A stretch of 64,000 nucleotides of DNA from Bartonella grahamii ATCC 700132. Lineage in GTDB: Bacteria > Pseudomonadota > Alphaproteobacteria > Rhizobiales > Rhizobiaceae. Below the pieces are notes generated by a model. It saw nothing but the letters and a program-made list of their open reading frames with translations. It had not been told where the DNA came from and did not search any database. The position numbers and the translations under genes are program-made. The stretch is taken from positions 18,674-82,673 of the forward strand of contig NZ_KI912377.1 of the NCBI RefSeq assembly GCF_000518085.1. Direction: 5' to 3'. Below, one piece after another: positions 40,444 to 50,588 of this stretch (the stretch's first letter is position 1; every line of letters starts with the position of its first letter).

Positions 40444-41696
40444 GAACCATTGATGAGGCTTATAGAGAGGATCTTTTTACTTCGCAAGCCCTCTGTGTCA
40501 TTTTTTTTGAAAAAAGTGTGTTTTATTGAATAATTTTTGAGCAATTCCTGTTTGGATTGTTTCTTTTCAGTTTGAGTAGTAGGCAAAAATGACCAAAACA
40601 TTATTTTAAATGTGTTTATTTTTTGCATATTTTATTGTTTGTTATCTTTGCTTGCACATGAGAATATTATTTAACTTTCTTGAAAGAGCCTTTATACAGA
40701 AGATTTCTCATTTGAGCTTATCATAAAGCAAAAAACTGTATAATTTATGAAGTATAAAGCAAATATTTATTACCAAATTAACAAATAATACCAATCATAC
40801 AAAAGTTTTTTGAGGCATAAATCATAGATTAGTTTCAGTTTAAAAAATATAAATAGATTCTGTATGATGAAAATGAAAATATTAAAGCAATTTTTACAGA
40901 ATGTATTAAAAATATTTTTCTTATCTTTAATTTTACATGTTTATAAGGAATTTAAAATTAAAACCCCTTCATTTGTTCCCTCAAATGTTGAGAAGGTTAT
41001 TTATTTGAAAATGAATTAGCATGGGTAAAGGGTAGATTGAGGTTTTTGTCATTTCAATTCGCTGGTTTTTCAAAGGGGTGGCAGTAAGTCTAGGTAAAAT
41101 ATTTGAGTTTTGAAAATTTATTTTCCATATTTATAATATTTCAGAATTATGGTGTGCACATATTAAGTCTTGTTTTTTACTTTAATGTAAGGTTCTATTT
41201 TGATATATAAATGCATTAAGATTTTTGCATTAAAGATTTATATTTCAAACTATGGAATGGTAGGAAAAAATGTGTTATTATTTACTGATCTACTTTGTTT
41301 TATCCATTCTCTTAATTTATCATATGAAAGAATGTTTTTTGTTCCGTATTTGTTAATTTAGAAGAGATGTTTTTATTCTTTCTTACTAAGTCCTTAATAT
41401 TCTTTAACTTGTTATTGATTATTTTTTAGAACTTTTCTTTATGGCAACTTGCATTTATCAGTTTTACAGATTTTTATTCTGAATTAGATATTTTATAAAG
41501 ATTCTGAAATCTTTGAAGACAATAAATATTATATTTTTAGGAATGTTGATTGAACAAGCGGGGATAATTCTATTGGAGAACATGAAGTGAATAGAGCGGA
41601 GTATTTCTTTTGTTCTTATGGATGTAAGTGCTCTTTGTGTTGATTGGCACATCATTTAAACGATTTTTCAGTGAAGATAGGGATCAGTGGTTAATA
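40444..41696. other. Long AT-rich intergenic stretch
   Basis: About 1.25 kb between tRNA-Glu and hom, with no gene supported. Poly-A and poly-T tracts are frequent. Open frames at 40422-40628 and 41464-41655 lack ribosome sites and overlap functional DNA. Confidence 0.45.
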
Positions 41697-43013
41697 ATGG
41701 CAGAAGCTTTAAAAGTTGGTGTTGCGGGACTTGGTACGGTTGGTACTTCAGTTGTTCGAGCTCTATGTGAAAAAGCGAATAGTTTAGCTTGTCAATGTGG
41801 GCGATTTATCAAAGTCGTTGCTGTTAGTGCGCGCGATAAAAACCGTAATCGTGGAATTGATCTCAGTGATATAAAATGGTTTGATTCACCTGTGGAGTTG
41901 GCTGCTTCTGATGAGATTGATGTTTTTGTAGAGTTAGTTGGTGGTGAATTGGATGTGGTGTACACCGCTGTTAAGAGAGCGCTTGAGGCGGGACATCATG
42001 TTGTAACAGCCAATAAAGCCCTTCTTGCTCGACATGGAGTAGAGCTGGCTATAATTGCAGAAAAAAAGGGTGTTTTTCTTCATTTTGAAGCAGCTGTTGC
42101 AGGGGGAATTCCTGTCATCAAAGCGATGAGAGAATCACTTGTCAGTAATCACATATCGCGAATTTATGGTATTCTCAATGGAACCTGTAATTATATATTA
42201 ACACGCATGTTTACGGAAGGTCTTTCATTTAAAGATTGTTTAGCAGATGCACAGAGACTTGGGTATGCTGAAGCAGATCCAAGTTTTGATATTGAGGGAA
42301 ATGATACTGCTCATAAATTAGCTTTGTTGACAAGCTTGGCATTTGGAACAGCTGTTTCGTTAGATGATGTTTATGTTGAAGGAATTCATAATATTTCGCA
42401 AATTGATATTCGAGCAGCTGATGAATTAGGGTATCGGATTAAGCTTTTAGGGGTTGCATTAAAAACGGATTCTGGAATAGAGCAACGCGTTCATCCGACA
42501 ATGGTACCAATATCTTCAATGATTGCACAGATAAATGGCGTAACCAATGCTCTTTCTATTCAAAGTGATTTATTAGGTGAATTACTGTTTTCTGGTCCTG
42601 GCGCCGGAGGAATGGCAACAGCATCAGCCGTTATTGGTGATTTGGCTGATATAGCAAAAGCGCGTTCTGGTTTTCAGTATGCACCTGTTTTAAGACGTCC
42701 AGCATTAGAACTTACTCCTCATAAAAAAGCACGTATTTCGCATCATGCGGGGGGTTATTTTATTCGTTTAAATGTTCATGATCGTACTGGTGTTTTTGCC
42801 GCGGTTGCAAGGCATATGGCTGATAATCACATCTCATTGGAGTCGATTGTTCAAAGATCTTTTGTAGAAGATCAAATTGAAAAAACAATTATTTTAATTA
42901 CGCATGAAACAACAGAGGTGAATGTACGACAGGCACTTGCAGAAATTGAAAAAGATGGACATCTTGTTGCAAAATCTCAATTTATTCGTATTGAGCCTAT
43001 GGCAGAGAATTGA
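41697..43013 (+). CDS. hom: Homoserine dehydrogenase
   Basis: Reduces aspartate semialdehyde to homoserine on the path to threonine and methionine. 438 residues from the ATG at 41697; a GTG 23 codons upstream opens a longer frame, but the conserved NAD(P)-binding start ALKVGVAGLGTVGTSVVRAL immediately after the chosen Met fixes the start. The middle has the catalytic block GILNGTCNYILTRMF and YAEADPSFDIEGNDTAHKL. The C-terminal ACT domain (about 350-430, HDRTGVFAAVARHMADNHI) gives threonine feedback control. It is followed 143 bases later by glpX, a pairing conserved in rhizobia. Confidence 0.95.
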   Translation: MAEALKVGVAGLGTVGTSVVRALCEKANSLACQCGRFIKVVAVSARDKNRNRGIDLSDIKWFDSPVELAASDEIDVFVELVGGELDVVYTAVKRALEAGHHVVTANKALLARHGVELAIIAEKKGVFLHFEAAVAGGIPVIKAMRESLVSNHISRIYGILNGTCNYILTRMFTEGLSFKDCLADAQRLGYAEADPSFDIEGNDTAHKLALLTSLAFGTAVSLDDVYVEGIHNISQIDIRAADELGYRIKLLGVALKTDSGIEQRVHPTMVPISSMIAQINGVTNALSIQSDLLGELLFSGPGAGGMATASAVIGDLADIAKARSGFQYAPVLRRPALELTPHKKARISHHAGGYFIRLNVHDRTGVFAAVARHMADNHISLESIVQRSFVEDQIEKTIILITHETTEVNVRQALAEIEKDGHLVAKSQFIRIEPMAEN

Positions 43014-43156
43014 TAACTTTCTTGATAATGACAAAAAGGCAAGCTTGAGTTCTTTTGTCTCTTGTGGAAAATTTTCATCTTTGCCAAAAACTTTATTCTT
43101 AGTATTTAATAAGGACTCATATTTTTTCTGGTATTCATTCGGTAGGATTTTTTCAT

Positions 43157-44143
43157 ATGCCCACAACTCAGAAGATTTTAAATGGACTTGATCGTATTTT
43201 GACGCTTGAATTGGTACGTGTTACTGAACGTGCTGCTGTTGCTGCTGCACGCTGGCGCGGGCGTGGCGATGAAAAAGCTGCGGATCAGGCTGCTGTAGAT
43301 GCAATGCGGCAGGAACTTAATCGATTGCCTATTGATGGTACAGTGGTGATTGGTGAAGGTGAGCGGGATGAAGCGCCTATGCTTTATATTGGAGAAAAAG
43401 TAGGTCTTCAAAGTGGATTGGCGATCGATATTGCACTTGATCCATTAGAGGGAACAACACTTTGTGCTAAAAATATTGCCAATTCTTTGGCAGTAGTTGC
43501 AATTGCTGAAAAAGGTAATCTCCTTTACGCTCCTGATGTTTATATGAAAAAAATTGCTATTGGTCCTGGTTATCCAAAGGGAGTAGTAGATATAGATGCT
43601 TGTCCTACCGATAATATCCATGCTCTTGCGAAGGCTAAAGGAGTGGCTGTTAATCAGATTGTTGTTTGTATTATGGATAGGCCTCGTCATGAAAAATTAA
43701 TTAATGAAGTACGAGCGACAGGGGCATCGATTCGCTTGATTGGGGATGGAGATGTTGCTGCTGTTATTGATACAACTGATCCAGAAGAAACAGGTATTGA
43801 TATCTATATGGGGATTGGGGGAGCACCTGAAGGTGTTTTAGCTTCTGCTGCTTTGCGCTGCATTGGAGGACAGATGCAAGGTCGTTTGCTGCTAGATACA
43901 GAAGAGAAAATTGCTCGTGCAGCTAAAATGGGGATTAGTGATCCCAATAAAGCTTATACAATGGAAGAAATGGCAAAGGGTGATGTTTTGTTTGCAGCAA
44001 CAGGGGTGACAGATGGTAATATGCTTTCTGGTGTTAAATTTACATCTCGTTACATTCAAACGGAAACTCTCGTAATGCGCTCCCATACGGGTACAGTCCG
44101 TAATATTAAAGCGCAGCATAGAGATCATTCAAAATTTGATTAA
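43157..44143 (+). CDS. glpX: Fructose-1,6-bisphosphatase, class II
   Basis: Hydrolyses fructose-1,6-bisphosphate to fructose-6-phosphate in gluconeogenesis, which feeds the amino-sugar branch (GlmS in this window). 328 residues, class II (GlpX) fold. Metal-binding motifs are GEGERDE (67-73) and DPLEGT (95-100); other family blocks are MDRPRHEKLINEVRATGA, RLIGDGDVAAVI and GIGGAPEGVLAAAA-like GGAPEGVLASAAL. A TAGGATTTTTTCAT leader precedes the ATG. It probably forms a unit with hom and is closed by a strong hairpin. Confidence 0.95.
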   Translation: MPTTQKILNGLDRILTLELVRVTERAAVAAARWRGRGDEKAADQAAVDAMRQELNRLPIDGTVVIGEGERDEAPMLYIGEKVGLQSGLAIDIALDPLEGTTLCAKNIANSLAVVAIAEKGNLLYAPDVYMKKIAIGPGYPKGVVDIDACPTDNIHALAKAKGVAVNQIVVCIMDRPRHEKLINEVRATGASIRLIGDGDVAAVIDTTDPEETGIDIYMGIGGAPEGVLASAALRCIGGQMQGRLLLDTEEKIARAAKMGISDPNKAYTMEEMAKGDVLFAATGVTDGNMLSGVKFTSRYIQTETLVMRSHTGTVRNIKAQHRDHSKFD

Positions 44144-44192
44144 TGTTTTCTTTTTTCGTCATTAAAAATAGAGGGAGTTTTTTAGGAAATAC

Positions 44193-44220
44193 GCTTCCAT
44201 GAATCTATTTTCATGGAAGC
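44193..44220. terminator. Bidirectional hairpin between glpX and ilvE
   Basis: A perfect 11-bp stem (44193-44203 with 44210-44220) with a 6-base loop, located between the convergent glpX and ilvE stops. It is AT-flanked on both sides without a long T-run, so it likely serves both genes. Confidence 0.65.
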
Positions 44221-44247
44221 ATTTATAGATATGAGAATATCTTATTA

Positions 44248-45354
44248 TTATGAGAGCTGGACAGAATGAACCCAGCCATTTTTATCTTCTATGTTCCCTT
44301 TTTGAAGGCCAACCAATTGTGTACGAAGCTGCTTTGTAACTTCTCCAACTGTTTCATTTCCAATAATAAATTCTCCCCCTTTATATTTAAAACGACCAAT
44401 TGATGTGACAACGGCAGCTGTACCACAAGCAAAGACTTCTTTAAGGTGTCCACTCTTTGCATCTTCTTGAAGCGCTGCAAAAGAATAAGGACGCTCTTCT
44501 ATTTTTAATCCCATTTGTTGAGCTAATCTTAAGATTGAATCACGAGTTATCCCTGGAAGAATAGTGCCGTTAAGCGCAGGGGTTACAAGTGTACTATCTG
44601 CCATAATAAAGCAGACATTCATACCACCAAGTTCTTCAATCCATTTATGTTCAATCATATCAAGAAAGAGTACTTGGCTACAATTATTTTGCGTTGCACA
44701 TTTTTGTGCCAGTAAGCTTGCTGCATAGTTTCCGCCACATTTTGCAGCGCCTGTGCCCCCTGGACCAGCGCGGCTATAATCTGTTTCAATCCATACACTG
44801 ACAGATTTTTCTTCTCCTTTGAAATAGGATTCAACTGGAGAGGCTATGATACAAAAAAGATATTCTTGAGAAGGGCGGACTCCCAAAAAGTTTTCATTGC
44901 CAAACATAAATGGACGGATATAGAGGCTAGCGTTGGGATGATCAGAAACCCATTTTTGATCAATTTTTACTAATTGATGAACGGCATCCAGAAAAATATC
45001 TTTTGGTAATTCTGGCATAGCTAAACGCCTCGCTGATTCTATAAAGCGTTGTGCATTGGCATCAGGACGGAAGAGCAAGATGCGCCCATCTTTTGCTCGA
45101 TATGCTTTTAAACCCTCAAAAATTTCCTGTCCGTAATGTAAAACGGTACTTGCAGGGTTAATTTCTAAAGCTTTGTATTGAGAAATGATGGCATTATGCC
45201 AGCCTTTGTCTTCAGTCCATTGAATAGTACACATGTGGTCTGTAAAAAATTGACCAAAACCGGGATTTTTTAAAATTTCTTCACATTTTTCTTCTGACAG
45301 AGGAGATGGGTGTTTTTCTATTTTAAAGGGAAGCGACGATATAGGAGATTTCAT
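44248..45354 (-). CDS. ilvE: Branched-chain amino-acid aminotransferase
   Basis: PLP-dependent class IV aminotransferase that interconverts valine, leucine and isoleucine with their keto acids. 368 residues, the long type related to the eukaryotic BCAT. The PLP lysine is Lys205 in GAAKCGGNYAASLL. Other blocks: LHYGQEIFEGLKAYRA near 72-87, EELGGMNVCFIM, and TPALNGTILPGITRDSIL near the C-terminus. It is a single leftward gene and shares the terminator with glpX. Its role here may be final synthesis or salvage of branched-chain amino acids; the rest of the ilv pathway is not in the window. Confidence 0.94.
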   Translation of the reverse strand: MKSPISSLPFKIEKHPSPLSEEKCEEILKNPGFGQFFTDHMCTIQWTEDKGWHNAIISQYKALEINPASTVLHYGQEIFEGLKAYRAKDGRILLFRPDANAQRFIESARRLAMPELPKDIFLDAVHQLVKIDQKWVSDHPNASLYIRPFMFGNENFLGVRPSQEYLFCIIASPVESYFKGEEKSVSVWIETDYSRAGPGGTGAAKCGGNYAASLLAQKCATQNNCSQVLFLDMIEHKWIEELGGMNVCFIMADSTLVTPALNGTILPGITRDSILRLAQQMGLKIEERPYSFAALQEDAKSGHLKEVFACGTAAVVTSIGRFKYKGGEFIIGNETVGEVTKQLRTQLVGLQKGNIEDKNGWVHSVQLS

Positions 45355-45659
45355 AAAAAACCTTTTGAGTATGTTTCATTTTTATTAATAAAAATAATGA
45401 GATATTTTGATCACAACTCTATTATTAACAAAACCTTTGTGTCAATGTTTTATTATAAAACACAAAGAGGTTTATTATAGAATTCAAAGGCTATTATAGA
45501 TATTTTAATTCTACTCTCGCCTCTTTTTCTCAACTTTATAAAGTAAGCTGGAACTTTTTTCTATAATTATCGTTTTCTCAAAATAGGTATCTGAATAATT
45601 TCATATATGCATATTGTCTAGAAATTAAAAGGTAAGGGAATTGAGAAAAGGAATCTACT
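45355..45659. other. Divergent intergenic region
   Basis: 305 bases holding the leftward promoter of ilvE and the rightward promoter of the small membrane gene. No clear elements are picked out. Confidence 0.35.
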
Positions 45660-45932
45660 ATGATTGATAAAAATTATCACACATATGAAGAACGTATGGC
45701 AGCAGAAAGAAGAGATAGTGAACAACGTGTTTCAATTGCTAAGGGTATTTTTGCTATTCTTCTTGCGGTCGTTATTATCTGGTTTGTTTTTGGTTTTTTA
45801 GGATCTTTTTTTGCAAAATCTCCTGAACATAGTTCGCGTTATAATACTCCAGAAACAAGCCAAAGCGTAACAACGCCCAAAAAAGATTTAAATTCGCTTC
45901 CTTCTGTACCTTATACTTATAAGGGTACGTAG
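45660..45932 (+). CDS. Small single-pass membrane protein of unknown function
   Basis: 90 residues: an acidic/basic N-terminal helix (about 1-27, HTYEERMAAERRDSEQR), one strongly hydrophobic segment (about 28-50, FAILLAVVIIWFVFGFLG) and a Ser/Thr/Pro-rich tail. It is likely anchored in the inner membrane with the tail in the periplasm. The start has a purine-rich leader (GAGAAAAGGAATC). I do not recognise the family. It is convergent with the SPOR-domain gene, whose terminator lies between the two genes. Confidence 0.6.
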   Translation: MIDKNYHTYEERMAAERRDSEQRVSIAKGIFAILLAVVIIWFVFGFLGSFFAKSPEHSSRYNTPETSQSVTTPKKDLNSLPSVPYTYKGT

Positions 45933-46073
45933 TGATTTTTTCATAAATATAATCTTTTAGATAGGACGCAAATCGACGTAGATTAAAGAATAAAGTCAGC
46001 ACAAAGACATAAAAAAGATTAGACGATTTTAATTTCTGAAGTTTTTGATAAGTAATTAAATGGTATGGAAATA

Positions 46074-46108
46074 AATAATGCAACGGTTTTAATAACCGTT
46101 GCATTATT
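46074..46108 (-). terminator. Intrinsic terminator after the SPOR-domain gene
   Basis: A perfect 15-bp stem (46074-46088 with 46094-46108) and a 5-base loop, 4 bases after the leftward stop at 46112. Its far end is ATTATT-rich. It also faces the rightward small gene and may act in both directions. Confidence 0.7.
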
Positions 46109-46111
46109 GGT

Positions 46112-48649
46112 TTAGCGTGTGATGAAGCAACTTCCTCCAGAACTTTTAATGGATTCACAAAGGATTATGGCTTCATTACGGTCTTGTGTTTGAATCCGAA
46201 CACGGTAATAAGTACCTTTTCCTGGTATAAAAGCGGGTTGAATATTTAAAGAACGGGCACCGATAAGGAATCCAAATTTAGATTTCATATTTTTTAAAGA
46301 ACTTCTAGCTAGCTCATGCGTTGGCTGAGATGCAAGTTGTACGTAATAACTTTCTGAATTTTGTGCTGCGACTCTGTTTGGTGATGTGGGGCGAGATGCG
46401 GCGGGTGTTTCAACTTGTGTATTTCTTTCTGCATGAGAAGGAATAGGGATAAATTTTTCTTCAATATTTGAGCTAGAAGTATTTTCTGCGATTATTTTAT
46501 CAATATTATTTTTGAGATCAAGGTCTATTTCTTGATTGTTTATATCAGAATCATGCGACGAAACAAGGGACGAATCTTGAAGTTCATTAGGAGTTTGATC
46601 AATGTTTTCTTCAGATTGAGCAGCAGTTTTGCTCTTTGTTTGATGTACGGGAGCTAGTGTAACTGTACCATCTTGATTTACAATAACAGTTTGTACTTCT
46701 TGCGTGGGAATAGTATGGTTTATGGCTTCTGTGACTGCATCTTCAACATCAGATTCATTTAAAGAAGAAGATGAAGCGTTTGAAGATTCTTCAGGATTTA
46801 ATTCTTTTAAATTTTCAGGTTGTTCAGAGTTATCAATAAGAAATTGTTGTGTGTTTTCTTGTTTTTCATTTTGTTCAGTTGTTTGTTTATAGATATCTAA
46901 ATTATGTGCAACATCATTTTTCGGTTCAGTTGTTTCTGGTTTGAATTTAAAAGGCGCATTATCAGCGTGGATAATGATCGTTTCTTCATTTTTTTGTGAT
47001 GGCATAAAAAAGTGCGAATAACCAGCAAATCCAATTCCTATTAAAATAAGTATAAAAATACCTTTAATGAAAGTTTTACCAAAAATAAAACTTTTTAAGG
47101 GAGGAGGAGCTGGTGGATGCGTGGGAACTTCATTTGAGCTTGTGTATGATGAATTCTCGCTAAAAGGGGGAAAATTATATTCCATATTGGCAGAAGAAAA
47201 ATAGTCGGAATTTTGTTCTTTAGAGTTTATATAAACACCTTCTTTTGAATTTTGCATAGACTGATGAAAAACCTCACTAAAAACCTCATTTTTCTGTTGT
47301 TTTTGAGAAAAATTATCCGTTGGGACATTTCCTACATTAAGTACATCAGCAAATTCTTCTTCTAAACCACCACTAGTTGGCACATCATATTCTGGCGCTT
47401 CATACGGGACTTCTGGAACCATAATAGGGCCAGTTTTTTCTACGATTTCCTCTGAAAATTTATAAGTATCAACATTGGGAGGGGGAGTATCTCTGTGCGT
47501 ATAGTTATGGGCAAAAAAGCCATCCGTTTGTTTTGTATTCAAAGAGGCTGATGAGGAAAGAAACTCATCTGAATTATTTTCATTATATGAAATTTCTCTA
47601 TTTGGGTTAGAGGTACCTTCGGTGTTATTGATGTATTGGGCTTGAGCCTCATTATATATTGGAACTTTTTCGCTATAAGTTTCTTGTTGTGAAGGGTTTT
47701 CTTCAAAAAAATGGGGATAATTGGTTGTATGATCTTCTTGTGAAGCCCCCTTTAAATAAGATTGTCTATCAACTGGTGGAGAATCCAAAGGTGAGGAGAA
47801 TGTACTTTTTGTTTGATTTCTTGCAGTGTTTTGTCTTTCTGACATAAGGTTAGAAGATGAGAAAAACTCATTTGCCTCTGTAGAAGAGGAGATATCAGGA
47901 TAAGAAGAGGAGACATCAGAATAATCTTTTTTGATCCAATTTTCTTGATCAGCTGAAATTTTATAGGGATGGTTTACAGGAGTGTCATAGAGGTTTTGAT
48001 TGTCATCATAAGTTTGTTGTATATTCGTAGTTTTAGGCTGTTGTGAATTTGTTTGTGAAAACCGATTGGTTTGTTCAACAGATTCTGGAATCTCTTTCTT
48101 ATTTTCGCGCCTTTCAGATTTATCAAAAAAGAAATTTTCTGATTCTGATCGTGAAATAAGATTACTTTTTTTAAGAAACGGATCAGCACTGGTTGCTGTT
48201 GTTTTCTGTTGAGGGGATTGATTCTTTGGGATTGGTAATGGAGAAAGCTCATCTAAAATTTGTTCTTCATCATGACTGCTAGGTGAAGAATATTTCTCTT
48301 CAGATAAATTATTTTGTTTTGAATGGTTGAAAGAAACAGTTTGTGCAATATCTGAGGCTGTTGCGTTGCTGGTTGCATGCAAGTCCCATTGTTTTTTTTG
48401 ATCATCAAACGGTAAGTCATGTGCTAAATTATTTTCAAGTTCCTCTTCTAGAAAGGACAAATCAAAATCATCATCATGGGATGATGTTTCGGGGTGAGAT
48501 GTTGATCGATCTGTCTGTAAAGAAGATTGCTCATTTTGGTTTCCGCTTTGTTTGTGCGGATTGAAAATGCGCGTAAGCCTTTCCAAAGGATCATGGTGTT
48601 CATGATCGTGTTTTGTTTCGTGTAGATTTTTGCGATCGTTATCGCTCAT
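46112..48649 (-). CDS. SPOR-domain cell-envelope protein
   Basis: About 845 residues from the ATG at 48649 (MSDNDRKNL); a start 12 codons upstream lacks support. Layout: a long, acidic, low-complexity N-terminal half rich in Ser, Asn, Gln, Glu and Pro, cytoplasmic; one transmembrane helix at about 522-545 (FIKGIFILILIGIGFAGY); a second disordered periplasmic linker; and a C-terminal SPOR domain of about 75 residues (YYVQLASQPTHELARSSL to CFITR), which binds denuded septal peptidoglycan. Known SPOR proteins act in cell division and envelope remodelling. It is the last gene of the dgt-argS-SPOR run, the order found in many rhizobia. The disordered part is long and the least conserved. Confidence 0.8.
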   Translation of the reverse strand: MSDNDRKNLHETKHDHEHHDPLERLTRIFNPHKQSGNQNEQSSLQTDRSTSHPETSSHDDDFDLSFLEEELENNLAHDLPFDDQKKQWDLHATSNATASDIAQTVSFNHSKQNNLSEEKYSSPSSHDEEQILDELSPLPIPKNQSPQQKTTATSADPFLKKSNLISRSESENFFFDKSERRENKKEIPESVEQTNRFSQTNSQQPKTTNIQQTYDDNQNLYDTPVNHPYKISADQENWIKKDYSDVSSSYPDISSSTEANEFFSSSNLMSERQNTARNQTKSTFSSPLDSPPVDRQSYLKGASQEDHTTNYPHFFEENPSQQETYSEKVPIYNEAQAQYINNTEGTSNPNREISYNENNSDEFLSSSASLNTKQTDGFFAHNYTHRDTPPPNVDTYKFSEEIVEKTGPIMVPEVPYEAPEYDVPTSGGLEEEFADVLNVGNVPTDNFSQKQQKNEVFSEVFHQSMQNSKEGVYINSKEQNSDYFSSANMEYNFPPFSENSSYTSSNEVPTHPPAPPPLKSFIFGKTFIKGIFILILIGIGFAGYSHFFMPSQKNEETIIIHADNAPFKFKPETTEPKNDVAHNLDIYKQTTEQNEKQENTQQFLIDNSEQPENLKELNPEESSNASSSSLNESDVEDAVTEAINHTIPTQEVQTVIVNQDGTVTLAPVHQTKSKTAAQSEENIDQTPNELQDSSLVSSHDSDINNQEIDLDLKNNIDKIIAENTSSSNIEEKFIPIPSHAERNTQVETPAASRPTSPNRVAAQNSESYYVQLASQPTHELARSSLKNMKSKFGFLIGARSLNIQPAFIPGKGTYYRVRIQTQDRNEAIILCESIKSSGGSCFITR

Positions 48650-48800
48650 AGCTTTTCTCACATGGTGATTTGCATCTGCGTGCAATCAATGGTTGATTTT
48701 GATTTGTTATATTAAAATTATAAATTTTCCCCCTCTCATGCAAGGATACATGAAAAAGTTTATCAATAGAGTACCTATTGTATGTATTTATAGAACTTTT

Positions 48801-50558
48801 TCAACGCATTTCTATTGGTGCTTCGACTCCTATGATGGTAAGTCCTGATGATAAAATATTGATAACAGCTTGTATCAACCCCAATCTTGCAAAGGATAAC
48901 TCTTTATCATCAGGTTGAATAAAGCGTAAATTGAGATTTTCACTCCCTTTATTCCAATGGGTGTGAAAGCTGGAAGCAAGGTCATAAAGATAAAACGCTA
49001 ATCGATGCGGTTCCTTATGAATGACGGCCTGTTCAATGATACGTGGATATTCAGAAAGTTTGCGTATTAACAATATTTCATGGTCATCTGTTAATCGATG
49101 AAGATGGGCGATTAATGTATCATTCGAAAAGTTTTTAATATGAAGCGCTTCTTGTGCTTGACGAAAGACTGAGTGACAACGTGCACTTGCATATTGTACG
49201 TAAAAGATGGGGTTATCTTTTGATTGTTCTGTTACTTTTGCAAAATCAAAATCAAGAGGTGCTTCACACTTACGGTATAACATCATAAAACGCACAGGAT
49301 CACGCCCAACCTCTTCGACAACATCCCGTAGAGTGACAAAAGATCCCGCTCTTTTTGACATGCGTACAGGATGACCGTTGCGAAAAAGTTTTACCAATTG
49401 ACATAAGAAGACGCTTAATTTAGCTTTATCCCCAGAAATTGCTTTTGCCATTGCCTCTAGCCGCTTTACATAGCCAGCATGGTCTGCGCCTAGAATATAA
49501 ATCATTTCATCAAAATGACGATTAAATTTATCCCGAAAATAAGCAACATCAGCAGCAAAGTAAGTGTAAGAACCATCAGATTTGACTAAAACACGGTCTT
49601 GGTCATCACCAACATTTGTTGAACGGAACAAAGTTTGTTCACTTGGTTCCCAATCTTCTGTATTTTGTCCCTTGGGAGGGGGGAGTTTTCCTTTGTAGAT
49701 ATAACCATTTAAAGTGAGGTCGTTGATGGTGTTACGAATGGCGCGTGCATTATCTGCATAGAGCATTCGCTCAGAGAAAAAGATATCATGATAAATATTA
49801 AGAGCAGCCAAATCTTCGCGAATCATGGTCATCATTGCATGAATTGCACGTTCTTTCACAAGAGATAAGGCTTCATCTTTATCCATCGTGAGGAGTTGGT
49901 CACCAAACTCTTGAGCAAGCGATTGTCCCAATGGTATCAAGTATTCTCCAGGATAGAGCCCTTCTGGAATTTCATTAATTTCTTGCCCAAGAGCCTCACG
50001 ATAGCGCAATAGTACAGAGTGGGCGAGGACTTCGATTTGTTGACCAGCATCATTGATATAATATTCTTTCGTAATGTTATAGCCCGTAAATTGCAGCAAA
50101 TTGGAGAGAACATCTCCAACAACCGCTCCGCGGCAGTGTCCTACATGCATTGGTCCTGTCGGATTTGCTGAGACATATTCAATATTGACGCGTTTTCCTT
50201 GTCCCATTGGGATACGACCATAAGAAGTGCCTGATTCAAGCATGGATTTTATAGCATCTTGCCAAAATAATTTTGTAAGCTTTATGTTTATAAAACCAGG
50301 ACCGGCAACATCTATATTTTCGATAGAGGAATCATTTTTAAGAAGTTCTATGATTTTATCTGCAAGTGCACGTGGATTGATTCCAATAGATTTTGCAAGC
50401 ACCATAGCAGCATTGGTTGATAAATGACCATGGGAGGAATCACGCGGAGGATCAACAGTGATTTTTGATAAATCTAGATCTTCTCCATTTTTTCCTTTTA
50501 TATCAGATAATTCAATTGATCTCTTAATTTTTTTTTCGAAGTTTTTAAAGATATTCAT
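48801..50558 (-). CDS. argS: Arginyl-tRNA synthetase
   Basis: Charges tRNA-Arg with arginine. 585 residues from the ATG at 50558 ([10 protein letters not shown]); an upstream ATG at 50582 is less likely. Class Ia signature HVGH at 138-141 ([14 protein letters not shown]), and the KMSKS equivalent VRMSKRAG at about 370. The N-terminal Add1 domain, the Rossmann core and the anticodon-binding C-terminal helices (ending VEAPIEMR) are all present. It lies 30 bases after dgt in the same run. Confidence 0.96.
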   Translation of the reverse strand: MNIFKNFEKKIKRSIELSDIKGKNGEDLDLSKITVDPPRDSSHGHLSTNAAMVLAKSIGINPRALADKIIELLKNDSSIENIDVAGPGFINIKLTKLFWQDAIKSMLESGTSYGRIPMGQGKRVNIEYVSANPTGPMHVGHCRGAVVGDVLSNLLQFTGYNITKEYYINDAGQQIEVLAHSVLLRYREALGQEINEIPEGLYPGEYLIPLGQSLAQEFGDQLLTMDKDEALSLVKERAIHAMMTMIREDLAALNIYHDIFFSERMLYADNARAIRNTINDLTLNGYIYKGKLPPPKGQNTEDWEPSEQTLFRSTNVGDDQDRVLVKSDGSYTYFAADVAYFRDKFNRHFDEMIYILGADHAGYVKRLEAMAKAISGDKAKLSVFLCQLVKLFRNGHPVRMSKRAGSFVTLRDVVEEVGRDPVRFMMLYRKCEAPLDFDFAKVTEQSKDNPIFYVQYASARCHSVFRQAQEALHIKNFSNDTLIAHLHRLTDDHEILLIRKLSEYPRIIEQAVIHKEPHRLAFYLYDLASSFHTHWNKGSENLNLRFIQPDDKELSFARLGLIQAVINILSSGLTIIGVEAPIEMR

Positions 50559-50588
50559 ATTTAGCTTCCATGATGATGCCAAAAGCCA

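Noticed and set aside
40369..41696. Integration of a mobile element at tRNA-Glu
   Set aside because: No integrase motif and no tRNA 3'-end repeat were found in the adjacent AT-rich stretch.
41628..41696. N-terminal extension of hom from a GTG
   Set aside because: The NAD(P)-binding beta strand begins right after the ATG at 41697; the extension has no conserved character.
45775..46158. 127-codon leftward frame over the small membrane gene and the terminator
   Set aside because: It crosses a strong terminator hairpin and overlaps the end of the SPOR gene; antisense shadow.
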